From contig CABIWW010000011.1 in NCBI GenBank assembly GCA_902362435.1, forward strand, positions 1-64,000: a DNA stretch of 64,000 nucleotides, read 5' to 3'. Below the pieces are notes generated by a model. That model was given only the letters and a program-made list of their open reading frames with translations, did not search any database and had not been told where the DNA came from. Below are positions 34,697 through 42,847 of the stretch, piece by piece; position 1 is the stretch's first letter, and every line of letters begins with the position of its first letter. Position numbers and translations under genes: made by a program. The stretch comes from Eubacteriaceae bacterium (GTDB taxonomy: Bacteria > Bacillota > Clostridia > Peptostreptococcales > Anaerovoracaceae).

Positions 34697-35659
34697 ATGA
34701 CTTTTTTGATAAGCAGTGTGTATACTTTTTTATATGTAGCAGTCATAATAATGGGCGGCATCACGATGACGCTTATGCTGATCCTCAACATAAGAGAAAA
34801 GGACAGAAAGCACAGAGCTGTTTTTCTTTTCGTATGTTCGATATTTATATTTATGATACTCGATTTCATAACGTATTATTTTATGTCGGAGTTCGCATCA
34901 GGCAGCGTCGTGTTCGCGCTTATCACGCTGTCAGATACGTTTTTCTGCATACTTACAACAGCGTGGGTATATGCGCTTATAGTCCTTATAAATGCTGAAA
35001 AGACGATAAATGTAAAGCAGGTCTGCATCATATCGGCTGTATACCTTGTGCTTTCACAGATACTTTCGATCTTTGAGGGGCGATATGACACTTATGCGCT
35101 GCATATGGAGCATGTCTCGGGGAAGGTGATCCTTCAGGCTCTCAACACGGGGTACGTGTGTTTTATAATAGCAGTGAGCATAAGGTGCATATATATGCTG
35201 ATGAAAAAATACCGGAAAAGCAGGTATCGCACGCTTACGCTTGTGATGGCGCTTCTTCTGGTCGGATATATGCTGTGGATCGTATACTGGGATTACAGCA
35301 CCTGGTACAAATCAGAGGAGAATCTGATGGAAATATACGGAGGTGACCCGCTGATCCTGATGTATGCGATATTCAATGCGGCGTCGATATACTATTTTTA
35401 CAAGAAGGATCCGCTGAAGATACGATCTGCGCAGGTGGCTACGGATGAAGCGGTCGGGATCATCTCGGACCGGTATGAGCTCTCCGGAAGAGAAAGGGAA
35501 GTGCTGCTCCTTCTGAACAGAGGACTCAGCAATCCTCAGATAGCAGCTGAGCTTTCAATATCCGAGAATACCGTGAAACGCCACGTCAACAATATCTTCC
35601 GAAAAACGGAGACTCAGAGCAGACATGAAATAATCGTGAAAGTCTCGAATCTTAAATAA
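34697..35659 (+). CDS. membrane-embedded LuxR-type transcriptional regulator
   Basis: 320 aa from ATG 34697 (AAGGAG 9 nt upstream). About seven hydrophobic segments (8-33, 42-62, 70-95, 107-125, 145-165, 178-200, 220-240) precede a LuxR DNA-binding domain (about 258-315: LSGREREVLLLLNRGLSNPQ ... ENTVKRHVNNIFRKT). There is no receiver or kinase domain, so a membrane signal would act directly on the DNA-binding part. It lies 346 bp upstream of an amino acid permease, a plausible target by position. Confidence 0.8.
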   Translation: MTFLISSVYTFLYVAVIIMGGITMTLMLILNIREKDRKHRAVFLFVCSIFIFMILDFITYYFMSEFASGSVVFALITLSDTFFCILTTAWVYALIVLINAEKTINVKQVCIISAVYLVLSQILSIFEGRYDTYALHMEHVSGKVILQALNTGYVCFIIAVSIRCIYMLMKKYRKSRYRTLTLVMALLLVGYMLWIVYWDYSTWYKSEENLMEIYGGDPLILMYAIFNAASIYYFYKKDPLKIRSAQVATDEAVGIISDRYELSGREREVLLLLNRGLSNPQIAAELSISENTVKRHVNNIFRKTETQSRHEIIVKVSNLK

Positions 35660-35679
35660 ACTGATATGCAGATATCCAT

Positions 35680-35704
35680 ATGCCCGGCTTGCCGGGTATT
35701 TTTT
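35680..35704 (+). terminator. terminator after the LuxR gene
   Basis: CCCGGC-TT-GCCGGG followed by TATTTTTTG. The 346-bp gap to the permease also holds a second stem, AGTCCGCA (35723-35730) with TGCGGACT (35752-35759), a promoter near 35854, and no supported gene. Confidence 0.75.
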
Positions 35705-35853
35705 GTACCATAAAAGTGCAGCAGTCCGCAAAAGTATGACGCATATGGAACTGCGGACTTTTGCATGAGGCGGCCGGACGTGCCGTTCAGGTGCAGTTCT
35801 TTGTATAAAAATGATCTTTTGGTTCCAAAAACATGAATAACACCATTGTGCTA

Positions 35854-35883
35854 TTGCAAAAAATTCAGAAATTACAGTAAAAT
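35854..35883 (+). promoter_or_regulatory. promoter of the amino acid permease operon
   Basis: TTGCAA 35854-35859 and TAAAAT 35878-35883, spacer 18 bp. The mRNA leader would be about 115 nt. Confidence 0.5.
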
Positions 35884-36005
35884 CATGACATGAAAGGCAG
35901 ACGACAGGCGGTGCAGCTGCCGGAAATGCTTTGAAGAGGAGGTGGAACTTAAGCGTATATGCTGCAAACAGGAATCATATCATATTTTTAAACAGGAGAA
36001 AGTAA

Positions 36006-37670
36006 ATGGAACAGAGACTAACGATGAACGGTGTTGCCGGATTGAAAAAATATGACGTCAAAGTTACCGGCATAGTATTCATGCTTTACTGTCTGGTAGG
36101 TGCAGGTGCATTCGGTATAGAGGAGATGATACCGGAAGCAGGTCCGGGGATGACTCTGATACTGCTGATAACATTTCCGATCGTATGGGCTTACCCTATA
36201 AGCAATCTTGTGGCTGAGTGCGGTGCGGTGCTCCCGTCGGAAGGCGGAGTGTACGTCTGGGTCAGAGAAGCCTTCGGAGAGTTCTGGGGATTCCAGGCGG
36301 GCTGGTGGGGAACGGTGTCTACATATATAGCGAACGGGACATATGTGTCGCTCGTTGCAGGGTATGTGAGTCAGCTGATACCGATGTCGCCGCTGGCGGA
36401 TCAGGTGCTGAAGATAGGAATGGTGCTGATATTTACAGTGATAAACCTGCTTGGCATAAAAGAAGTGGAAAAAGTCAGCACGACGCTTTCCGTAATGATA
36501 CTGCTGGCATTCATGCTCGTTGCGGCAGTCGGATTCATCAACTGGGAAACAAATCCGATGATGCCGGTGATACCACCTGACTACAACATACTCGACGGGC
36601 TGAGCGGCGGGATCTGCATCTGTGTATGGATGTACTGCGGTTATGAATGTATCTCTAACATGGCAGGAGAAGTGAAGAATCCTCAGGTCATACCTAAGGG
36701 ACTGCTGATAGCGATGCCTCTCGTGGCGCTGACATATATACTGCCAACGCTGGGAGGTCTGGCATGCATGCCTGAAGGCTCGTGGATGAACTGGTCGACA
36801 GAGGGCGGATTCGGCAGTGACAATGTGGGCTATGCCACGATACTGACGACACATCTCGGCTCGGTATGGGGATATATATTCCTGGTGATAGCGATAATTT
36901 CACAGTGCGCGATATTCAACACGTATCTGGCTTCGGGATCGAGAGGATTTTTCGTGCTGGCTGATGACCGTCTGTGCCCTCAGTTCCTTGTTAAGGTAAG
37001 CAAGAATAGAGGCGTTCCTTATGTAGGTATATTATCGCTTGCAGTCGTTACAGTGATACTGGCGCAGTCGGATTTCACGACACTCGTGAATATTGAAGTA
37101 GTGTTCATACTTGCGCTTTACATAATACTGTCGGTCGCAGTTATAAAGCTGAGAAAATTATATCCTGTAGAGGAGCGAAGAGCCAGAGGACTTTACGTGA
37201 TGCCTGGAGGAAAGGCAGGGCTGGCATTTTTCGCAGGGATGCCGATACTGATAGCGGTGATAGCGCTTCTCGTGAACGGAACTGATTATCTGTTCGTAGG
37301 ACTTGTGGCTACAGCTACAGGCCCGGTGGTATATCTGATCGTGAAGCGTATATACGGCGGGATGTACAATATGGATCCGCAGAAGCATCCGATCAACCGC
37401 AGGACGAAGCTGGCGTTCGGAGATACGCTGAGGATAGGTGTATATATGATGGTGACAGGCGCATTTGCATTCATCGGGCAGCTGTGGCTCAGATGGTACG
37501 AAGTTGAATATGGCGAATGGAGCGCAGATGACTATGATATGTTCGGAGAGTATATACCTGATATCCTGAACATCCTGAAATGGGGCGGACTGATCCTGGC
37601 GGCGGCAGGAATAGTGCTGGCGCTGGTAAGCAGAGTCATTGAGAAAGATGAGTATAGGAAGAATGGCTGA
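36006..37670 (+). CDS. APC-superfamily amino acid permease
   Basis: 554 aa with about 13 membrane helices. The first helix opening LVGAGAFGIEEMIPEAGPG carries the G-A-G-A/G substrate-backbone motif of APC transporters, and EGGVYVWVREAFGEFWGF is the typical TM2-TM3 block. A longer than usual C-terminus (about 450-554) adds hydrophobic segments. The substrate cannot be read from sequence; co-transcription with a saccharopine-dehydrogenase-like enzyme suggests lysine or a related amino acid, as inference. CAGGAG precedes the ATG. Confidence 0.85.
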   Translation: MEQRLTMNGVAGLKKYDVKVTGIVFMLYCLVGAGAFGIEEMIPEAGPGMTLILLITFPIVWAYPISNLVAECGAVLPSEGGVYVWVREAFGEFWGFQAGWWGTVSTYIANGTYVSLVAGYVSQLIPMSPLADQVLKIGMVLIFTVINLLGIKEVEKVSTTLSVMILLAFMLVAAVGFINWETNPMMPVIPPDYNILDGLSGGICICVWMYCGYECISNMAGEVKNPQVIPKGLLIAMPLVALTYILPTLGGLACMPEGSWMNWSTEGGFGSDNVGYATILTTHLGSVWGYIFLVIAIISQCAIFNTYLASGSRGFFVLADDRLCPQFLVKVSKNRGVPYVGILSLAVVTVILAQSDFTTLVNIEVVFILALYIILSVAVIKLRKLYPVEERRARGLYVMPGGKAGLAFFAGMPILIAVIALLVNGTDYLFVGLVATATGPVVYLIVKRIYGGMYNMDPQKHPINRRTKLAFGDTLRIGVYMMVTGAFAFIGQLWLRWYEVEYGEWSADDYDMFGEYIPDILNILKWGGLILAAAGIVLALVSRVIEKDEYRKNG

Positions 37671-37683
37671 AAGGAGAAATGAA

Positions 37684-38907
37684 ATGGGTAAGAAGATCTT
37701 AGTATTGGGGACGGGAGCACAGGGCTCTACGGTTGCACAGAGGATGGACGAAGAACCTAATGTGGAAAAAATCATATGCGCAGATGCAGATCATAAAGCT
37801 GTTGATGAGCTTGTAAAGATCCTTAAAAAGGCTGAAGGAAGATATGTGGATGCGAATGATACCGAAAGCATCATAAAGGCAGCAGAAGGCGTAGACCTTA
37901 TAGTCAATGCGCTTCCTATCAGATTTGCCCCTAATGTACTGGATGCAGCTCTCGCAGTGAAGGCGAACTATCAGGATTTTGCGGCAACAGACGTGCTGGA
38001 TGAATGGTGGCCTAAGTGTGTTGAGATCATGTATGATGAATATGGAAAGAAATTCGCAGATATCGGGAAGCTGGCGATAATAGGTACTGGCTCGGCGCCG
38101 GGAATGATGTGTGTTGCGACTAAGAGCAGCATGAGATATCTTGATACATGTGATGATATCCTGATGATGGTATACGAGGGTGTTGAAGCGAAGAGATTCC
38201 TGCCATTCTGGTGGTCACCGTTTACTGCACTTTCAGATATGACAGATCCTACATTTGCACTTAAGGACGGGGTTCTGGTAGAGACAGAACCGCATTCGCT
38301 GCCGGTGACAAGGCACTTTAAGGGATGTGAAAAAGAAGTTACTCTGGTGGAGCATGCACATGATGAGACTGTGTACATGGGACTTAACAAGGATACGCAC
38401 TTCAAGGGAGCGAAGAATATAAACTTCAAATACGGAGGAGTGGGCATAGAGTTTTCGACACCGCTTTATAGAGCCGGACTCCTGAAAAGAGAAGAAGAGA
38501 CTTATAAAGGACATACATTTATACCGTTTGATGTGATCGTGTCACACCTTCCGCCTGCACCTAAGTATCATGACGAGATCAAGGAGATACTGGATGAAGG
38601 CCTTGTGAAGGATGAAGGAGCTTTTGTAGTAGAAGCGACAGGAACAAAGGATGGAAAGAAGGTAATGGTGGAGACATATCTCTATGCTCCGGGCTGCGAA
38701 GAATCGTTTGCCAGAGCGGGCATCACCGGAGAGCAGTATCTGACAGGACAGTGCGGATCGCTGTTCACGAAGATGTTCGTAAACGACGATTACGACCAGA
38801 CAGGGCTGCTTTCATCAGATATGCTTACGTACGAGGAATGCGACAAGTACATAGCCTATGCGGCTGCACTCGATATAACTCTGGAGACAGAAGTCAGAGC
38901 ACTGTAA
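37684..38907 (+). CDS. saccharopine dehydrogenase-like oxidoreductase
   Basis: 407 aa from ATG 37684 (AAAGGAG 8-9 nt upstream). The N-terminal Rossmann fold has VLGTGAQGSTVAQRM near residues 7-21, and the central catalytic-type domain follows (GTGSAPGMMCVATK near 135). The family covers saccharopine and carboxynorspermidine dehydrogenases that join or split amino acid adducts with NAD(P). It follows the permease by 13 bp, so uptake plus conversion of the same amino acid is likely. No lysine-pathway gene is nearby to fix the substrate. Confidence 0.8.
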   Translation: MGKKILVLGTGAQGSTVAQRMDEEPNVEKIICADADHKAVDELVKILKKAEGRYVDANDTESIIKAAEGVDLIVNALPIRFAPNVLDAALAVKANYQDFAATDVLDEWWPKCVEIMYDEYGKKFADIGKLAIIGTGSAPGMMCVATKSSMRYLDTCDDILMMVYEGVEAKRFLPFWWSPFTALSDMTDPTFALKDGVLVETEPHSLPVTRHFKGCEKEVTLVEHAHDETVYMGLNKDTHFKGAKNINFKYGGVGIEFSTPLYRAGLLKREEETYKGHTFIPFDVIVSHLPPAPKYHDEIKEILDEGLVKDEGAFVVEATGTKDGKKVMVETYLYAPGCEESFARAGITGEQYLTGQCGSLFTKMFVNDDYDQTGLLSSDMLTYEECDKYIAYAAALDITLETEVRAL

Positions 38908-38962
38908 AAATCCGGTCTTCGGGTGCTGTAAGCGCACTGTAAAAATTTCATATCTTCGCCGG

Positions 38963-38991
38963 TTGCAAAAATATTCCCGAAGTGATATTAT
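38963..38991 (+). promoter_or_regulatory. promoter of the putP operon
   Basis: TTGCAA 38963-38968 and TATTAT 38986-38991, spacer 17 bp. Confidence 0.5.
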
Positions 38992-39010
38992 TGGAAGGAC
39001 TGGTTTAAGA

Positions 39011-39041
39011 CCCTTAAATCGTTTGTATTTAAGGGTTTTTT
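39011..39041 (+). terminator. terminator hairpin in the putP leader
   Basis: CCCTTAAAT (39011-39019) pairs perfectly with ATTTAAGGG (39027-39035), followed by six T. It lies after the candidate putP promoter and 38 bp before the gene, so it either ends the upstream unit or attenuates putP. Confidence 0.8.
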
Positions 39042-39078
39042 ATGCTAAAAAATATTTTAGGACTAATTGGAGGAAAAA

Positions 39079-40593
39079 ATGAATTATGAAATCGTTGCCT
39101 TTATAGTTTACTTTCTGGTAGTTCTGGCTATCGGAATCGTATTCTTTATAAAGGGCAAAGGAACCGGGGAAAAGGAATATTTCCTGGGAGGAAGAAGCAT
39201 GGGACCGTGGGTGACAGCGCTTTCCGCACAGGCTTCGGATATGTCGGCATGGCTTCTGATGGGACTTCCGGGAAGTATCCTGGCTTTTGGATTCGGTCAG
39301 ATGTGGATCGGAATAGGTCTTGGACTCGGAACCATAGCGAACTGGATATTTGTAGCAAAGAGACTCAGGAAATTCTCGAGAGCTTCAAATGACGCTATAA
39401 CGCTGCCGCAGTATCTGTCGAACAGGTTCGCATCGTCGAGTCCTGCGCTGCAGATAATCTGTGCAGTGATATTCTTCGTATGCTTCACGATATACGTTGC
39501 ATCAAGCTTCGTTGCCGGTACATCGGTGTTCACTACCGTGTTCCCGGGATTGTCGGATCGTGCTGCTATGACTATATTCGCACTGATAATACTGGTATAT
39601 ACATTCCTTGGCGGCTTCAAGGCCGTTTGCTGGACTGACTTTTTCCAGGGATTCCTGATGCTGTTCGCGCTGCTGGCAGTGCCGATCGTTGCAGTGGTTA
39701 CGCTTGATATGGACACTTCCGCGCTCGGAACTGTGTACACATATACTGACGCAGTGAGCGGCAAGGTGGTAGAGTGTGCATTCGGAACCGGCGTGTTCGA
39801 TGCAAGTATCAATGATATACTGTCGGGGCTGGCGTGGGGGCTCGGCTACTTCGGTATGCCTCACATCCTCGTTAGATTCATGTCGATAGAAAAGCCGTCG
39901 ATGATAAAGAAGAGTGCTACGGTGGCGATAATCTGGGTAATACTGTCTCTTACTGCTACATGTCTCATCGCATACTTCGGAAGAATGGTGCTGGCAGAAG
40001 AGCTGCTCACTACGGGATCGCAGAAGATGGTGTTCATCGCATTCATCAGAAAGATGTTCCCTGGACTGATCGCAGGCTTCCTGCTGTCGGCGATAATCGC
40101 AGCATCGATGTCGACTGCCGACTCGCAGCTGCTCGTAGCATCAAGTTCGTTCACTTCGGATATATACAAGCCTATATTCAGAAAGGATGCTTCGGATAAG
40201 GAGATCCTCTGGGTAGGCCGTATCATCGTGCTCATCGTTGCGGTAATCGCATATTTCATCGCGTCGAGCAAGGGATCCGGTGCACAGGCTATAATGGATA
40301 TGGTGGAAAACGCATGGGGCGGCTTCGGTTCGGCATTCGGACCTGTAGTCCTGCTGTCGCTGTTCTGGAGACGATTCACATACAGAGGTGCAGTTGCAGG
40401 TGTTATAGGCGGTGCGGCTGTCGATGTGCTCTGGTATGTATTCCTTTCGGATTCGACAGGAATATACGAACTGCTTCCGGGCTTCATCGCAGGACTGATT
40501 GTCGCAGTGATCGCTTCACTGATCGACAAGAAGCCGTCAGATGCTGTCACGGCAATCTATGACAGGGCGACAGACAAGAGCTTAGACGATTAG
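39079..40593 (+). CDS. putP: sodium/proline symporter-like SSS-family transporter
   Basis: 504 aa with about 13 membrane helices. SSS-family signatures are FLGGRSMGPWVTALSAQASDMSAWLLMG-type TM2 region (from residue about 38), GGFKAVCWTDFFQG near 180-193, and AAIIAASMSTADSQLL near 340. These match PutP closely, so Na+-coupled proline uptake is the best guess, though pantothenate or other solutes are possible. ATG 39079 has TTGGAGGA upstream. It leads a three-gene unit with the next two genes. Confidence 0.87.
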   Translation: MNYEIVAFIVYFLVVLAIGIVFFIKGKGTGEKEYFLGGRSMGPWVTALSAQASDMSAWLLMGLPGSILAFGFGQMWIGIGLGLGTIANWIFVAKRLRKFSRASNDAITLPQYLSNRFASSSPALQIICAVIFFVCFTIYVASSFVAGTSVFTTVFPGLSDRAAMTIFALIILVYTFLGGFKAVCWTDFFQGFLMLFALLAVPIVAVVTLDMDTSALGTVYTYTDAVSGKVVECAFGTGVFDASINDILSGLAWGLGYFGMPHILVRFMSIEKPSMIKKSATVAIIWVILSLTATCLIAYFGRMVLAEELLTTGSQKMVFIAFIRKMFPGLIAGFLLSAIIAASMSTADSQLLVASSSFTSDIYKPIFRKDASDKEILWVGRIIVLIVAVIAYFIASSKGSGAQAIMDMVENAWGGFGSAFGPVVLLSLFWRRFTYRGAVAGVIGGAAVDVLWYVFLSDSTGIYELLPGFIAGLIVAVIASLIDKKPSDAVTAIYDRATDKSLDD

Positions 40594-40625
40594 TACATAT
40601 CCGCAAGGATAATGGAGGAACCAAA

Positions 40626-40922
40626 ATGACTAATTTTTATGTTACATACAGTTTTTCGGATGAAAATACACGCAGAAAGTTCTATGAAGAGGTAAAGGCA
40701 GAAAAAATAGGTGAAAAAACGAGAGTTGAAGACGGATGTATAAGATATGCGTTCTTCTTCGATGCCGATCGCGATGACAGAATGTTCCTCTGGGAGCAGT
40801 GGGAAAGCAGGGATGCGCAGAAGAAACATCTGCAGCAGCCGCATTTTGCGACGCTTTCAGAGCTGAAGGCAAAATACGTGCTCGATACGGAGATACTGGT
40901 GGAAGACCAGTACAGCAAATAG
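40626..40922 (+). CDS. antibiotic biosynthesis monooxygenase (ABM/YgiN-like) domain protein
   Basis: 98 aa. A single ferredoxin-like ABM domain (FYVTYSFSDENTRRKFYEEV ... GCIRYAFFFDADRDDRMFLWEQWESRDAQKKHLQQPHF), length typical of YgiN-type dimers. Such proteins act on quinols or other small aromatic metabolites, or degrade haem in other subtypes; the haem-binding residues of IsdG are not evident. Its stop codon abuts the next start codon. Confidence 0.8.
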   Translation: MTNFYVTYSFSDENTRRKFYEEVKAEKIGEKTRVEDGCIRYAFFFDADRDDRMFLWEQWESRDAQKKHLQQPHFATLSELKAKYVLDTEILVEDQYSK

Positions 40923-41711
40923 ATGAGTATAAAACTGGTCGCAGTCGATATGGACGGGACGCTTCTCAGCAGTGCGAATGAAGTTCCGGAGGATTTCATA
41001 CCGTGGGTGCACAGCCATCCGGATATCAGGACTGTGATCGCAAGCGGCAGACAGTATTTTACGCTGGAGCACGATTTCAGGGAAGCCGTCGACAGTCTGA
41101 TATTCATCGCTGAGAACGGCGCGCTGGTGTTCGAACACGGAGAGATGATCTACAGAGATGTGATGGAAGAGCAGGACATAATAAAGTGCCTTGATATCAT
41201 CGCTGGCATACCTCATGCTCATCCGATACTGTGCGGTGCAGAGTCCGCATATCTCGTGGAAAGTGCAGACGGCGGCAAAAACGGCGCTTTGCTTTACTAT
41301 AAGAGGCATGCTTTCGTCAAGAATATGGAAGCGCTCAAAGAGATGGTACATCGGGATTCGATAGTAAAAATCGCGATATACTTTGACATAGATGCAGCCG
41401 AAAAGTCATCTGAAGTGTTCAGCGGCATCGGAAAGCATCTCAGCGCAGTGGTATCCGGGAGCAACTGGCTCGACATTTCAAATGCATCTGTCGATAAGGG
41501 GAACGCTATAAGGCAGATCCAGGAAAGATACGGGATAACAGCGGAAGAATCGATGGCTTTCGGCGATTATCTCAATGATCTCGGGATGATGCATGCGTGC
41601 GGTGAGAGCTACTGCATGAAAAACGGTCATCCGGAGGTGATGAAGGCGGCGCGCCATACGGCGGAATCGAATGATGACGACGGCGTGATGAAGGTGCTCA
41701 GAACGCTGTGA
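40923..41711 (+). CDS. Cof-type HAD-IIB phosphatase
   Basis: 262 aa. HAD motif I VAVDMDGTLL (nucleophile Asp9), motif II ASGRQ near 40, the IIB cap in the middle, motif III Lys in DKGNAIRQI and motif IV FGDYLNDLGMM near 217-227. These enzymes dephosphorylate sugar phosphates, nucleotides or cofactors such as FMN and PLP; the substrate is unknown. The ATG follows directly after the monooxygenase stop codon, so translation is coupled. Confidence 0.9.
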   Translation: MSIKLVAVDMDGTLLSSANEVPEDFIPWVHSHPDIRTVIASGRQYFTLEHDFREAVDSLIFIAENGALVFEHGEMIYRDVMEEQDIIKCLDIIAGIPHAHPILCGAESAYLVESADGGKNGALLYYKRHAFVKNMEALKEMVHRDSIVKIAIYFDIDAAEKSSEVFSGIGKHLSAVVSGSNWLDISNASVDKGNAIRQIQERYGITAEESMAFGDYLNDLGMMHACGESYCMKNGHPEVMKAARHTAESNDDDGVMKVLRTL

Positions 41712-41742
41712 GGGATCAGCACGGCATATATTACAGAAATCA

Positions 41743-41784
41743 AAAAGCTTGTATCTCATGAAATGCAGGGATACAAGCTTTTTC
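41743..41784. terminator. bidirectional terminator
   Basis: AAAAAGCTTGTATC (41743-41756) pairs perfectly with GATACAAGCTTTTT (41771-41784) between the convergent HAD and crotonase genes. Confidence 0.9.
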
Positions 41785-41821
41785 TTTCTATGAGCTCTTT
41801 TCTGTACGATGAAGTATCGCG

Positions 41822-42598
41822 CTATCTGTTCTTGAATTCAGCGTCTCTTCTCTCGAGGAAAGCTTTCATTCCTTCGATCCTGTCTTCTGAGCAGAACGGA
41901 ACGGTGAACGCTTCGCTTTCAAGTGCGACAGCTGTAGGCACGTCAAGCATAGCGCCCTTGTTGATGATGTTCTTTGCAGTCTTTATCGCGATAGGAGCCT
42001 TGCTCATGATAGTTCTGGCGATCTCTTCGCATGCAGGGATGAGTTCGTCCGGAGCAGTGACCTTTTCGACGAGGCCGAGTCGGTGAGCTTCTTCAGCGCC
42101 GATCAGCTCAGCTGTCATGATCAGGTATTTTGCCATGCCTTTGCCGATGAGTCTCTGGAGCCTCTGAGTACCGCCGAAACCAGGTATGATACCGAGGTTG
42201 ACTTCAGGCTGTCCGAATTTTGCTTTTTCGGAAGCGATGCGGATATCGCAGGCCATCGCGAGCTCGCATCCGCCGCCGAGTGCGAAACCGTTGACTGCCG
42301 CGATGACAGGTTTATCGATAGCTTCGATAAGATCCATGACGCCGGCACCGTATTTTATCATATCATGGCCTTCTACACCTGTGAGCTGTGACATCTGGGC
42401 GATGTCGGCTCCTGCAACGAACGCTTTGCCGTTACCGGTGAGGATAGCCACTTTTACTTCAGGATCGTCATTGACCTGTTCGAACACAGAATGCAGTTCT
42501 TTGAGCACTGTCATCGATATCGCATTGAGCGCTTCCGGTCTGTCGATCGTGATGTAGCCGATGTTGTTTTTTACTTCATACTTAAGAGTCTCAAACAT
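41822..42598 (-). CDS. crt: enoyl-CoA hydratase / 3-hydroxybutyryl-CoA dehydratase (crotonase)
   Basis: 258 aa. Crotonase fold with the oxyanion-hole segment FVAGADIAQMSQ (about 61-72) and ALGGGCELAMACD near 105, and both catalytic glutamates visible in GGCELA and GQPEVNLG. It hydrates or dehydrates short enoyl-CoA; beside bcd-etfBA the probable reaction is 3-hydroxybutyryl-CoA to crotonyl-CoA in butyrate formation. AAAGGAG precedes the ATG on the minus strand. It is a single gene divergent from bcd; thl and hbd are not in the window. Confidence 0.9.
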   Translation of the reverse strand: MFETLKYEVKNNIGYITIDRPEALNAISMTVLKELHSVFEQVNDDPEVKVAILTGNGKAFVAGADIAQMSQLTGVEGHDMIKYGAGVMDLIEAIDKPVIAAVNGFALGGGCELAMACDIRIASEKAKFGQPEVNLGIIPGFGGTQRLQRLIGKGMAKYLIMTAELIGAEEAHRLGLVEKVTAPDELIPACEEIARTIMSKAPIAIKTAKNIINKGAMLDVPTAVALESEAFTVPFCSEDRIEGMKAFLERRDAEFKNR

Positions 42599-42649
42599 GA
42601 TTTTTTACTCCTTTCCTGATGTATGCAGAATACACATTTTTTAACTTTA

Positions 42650-42667
42650 ACGATAACCTGTTAACAT
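42650..42667 (-). promoter_or_regulatory. possible Rex-type operator at the crt promoter
   Basis: Read on the minus strand, ATGTTAACAGGTTATCGT matches 10 of 14 fixed positions of the clostridial Rex consensus TTGTTAAnnnnTTAACAA. It starts at the crt -10 box. The match is imperfect, so this is a suggestion only. Confidence 0.3.
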
Positions 42668-42694
42668 ATTAGTACGCGGAATTCAGCATGTCAA
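42666..42694 (-). promoter_or_regulatory. promoter of crt
   Basis: On the minus strand TTGACA (42694-42689) and TAATAT (42671-42666) are separated by 17 bp. Confidence 0.75.
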
Positions 42695-42767
42695 TAATTT
42701 AAAAAATTCTTTCAATTATTAGTAGACAATATTCAGAAAAGCCACTATAATATATACTAAATGCGGC

Positions 42768-42796
42768 TTGACACAAGTTGTTATTTGACCTAAAAT
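42768..42796 (+). promoter_or_regulatory. promoter of bcd-etfB-etfA
   Basis: TTGACA 42768-42773 and TAAAAT 42791-42796 with a 17-bp spacer, about 45 bp before the bcd start. The 249-bp crt/bcd gap holds both divergent promoters and no gene. Confidence 0.75.
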
Positions 42797-42847
42797 AAAT
42801 AAGTGATTGTAAGCAAAATTTAAATGGAGAGTTTAGGAGGATAAACA

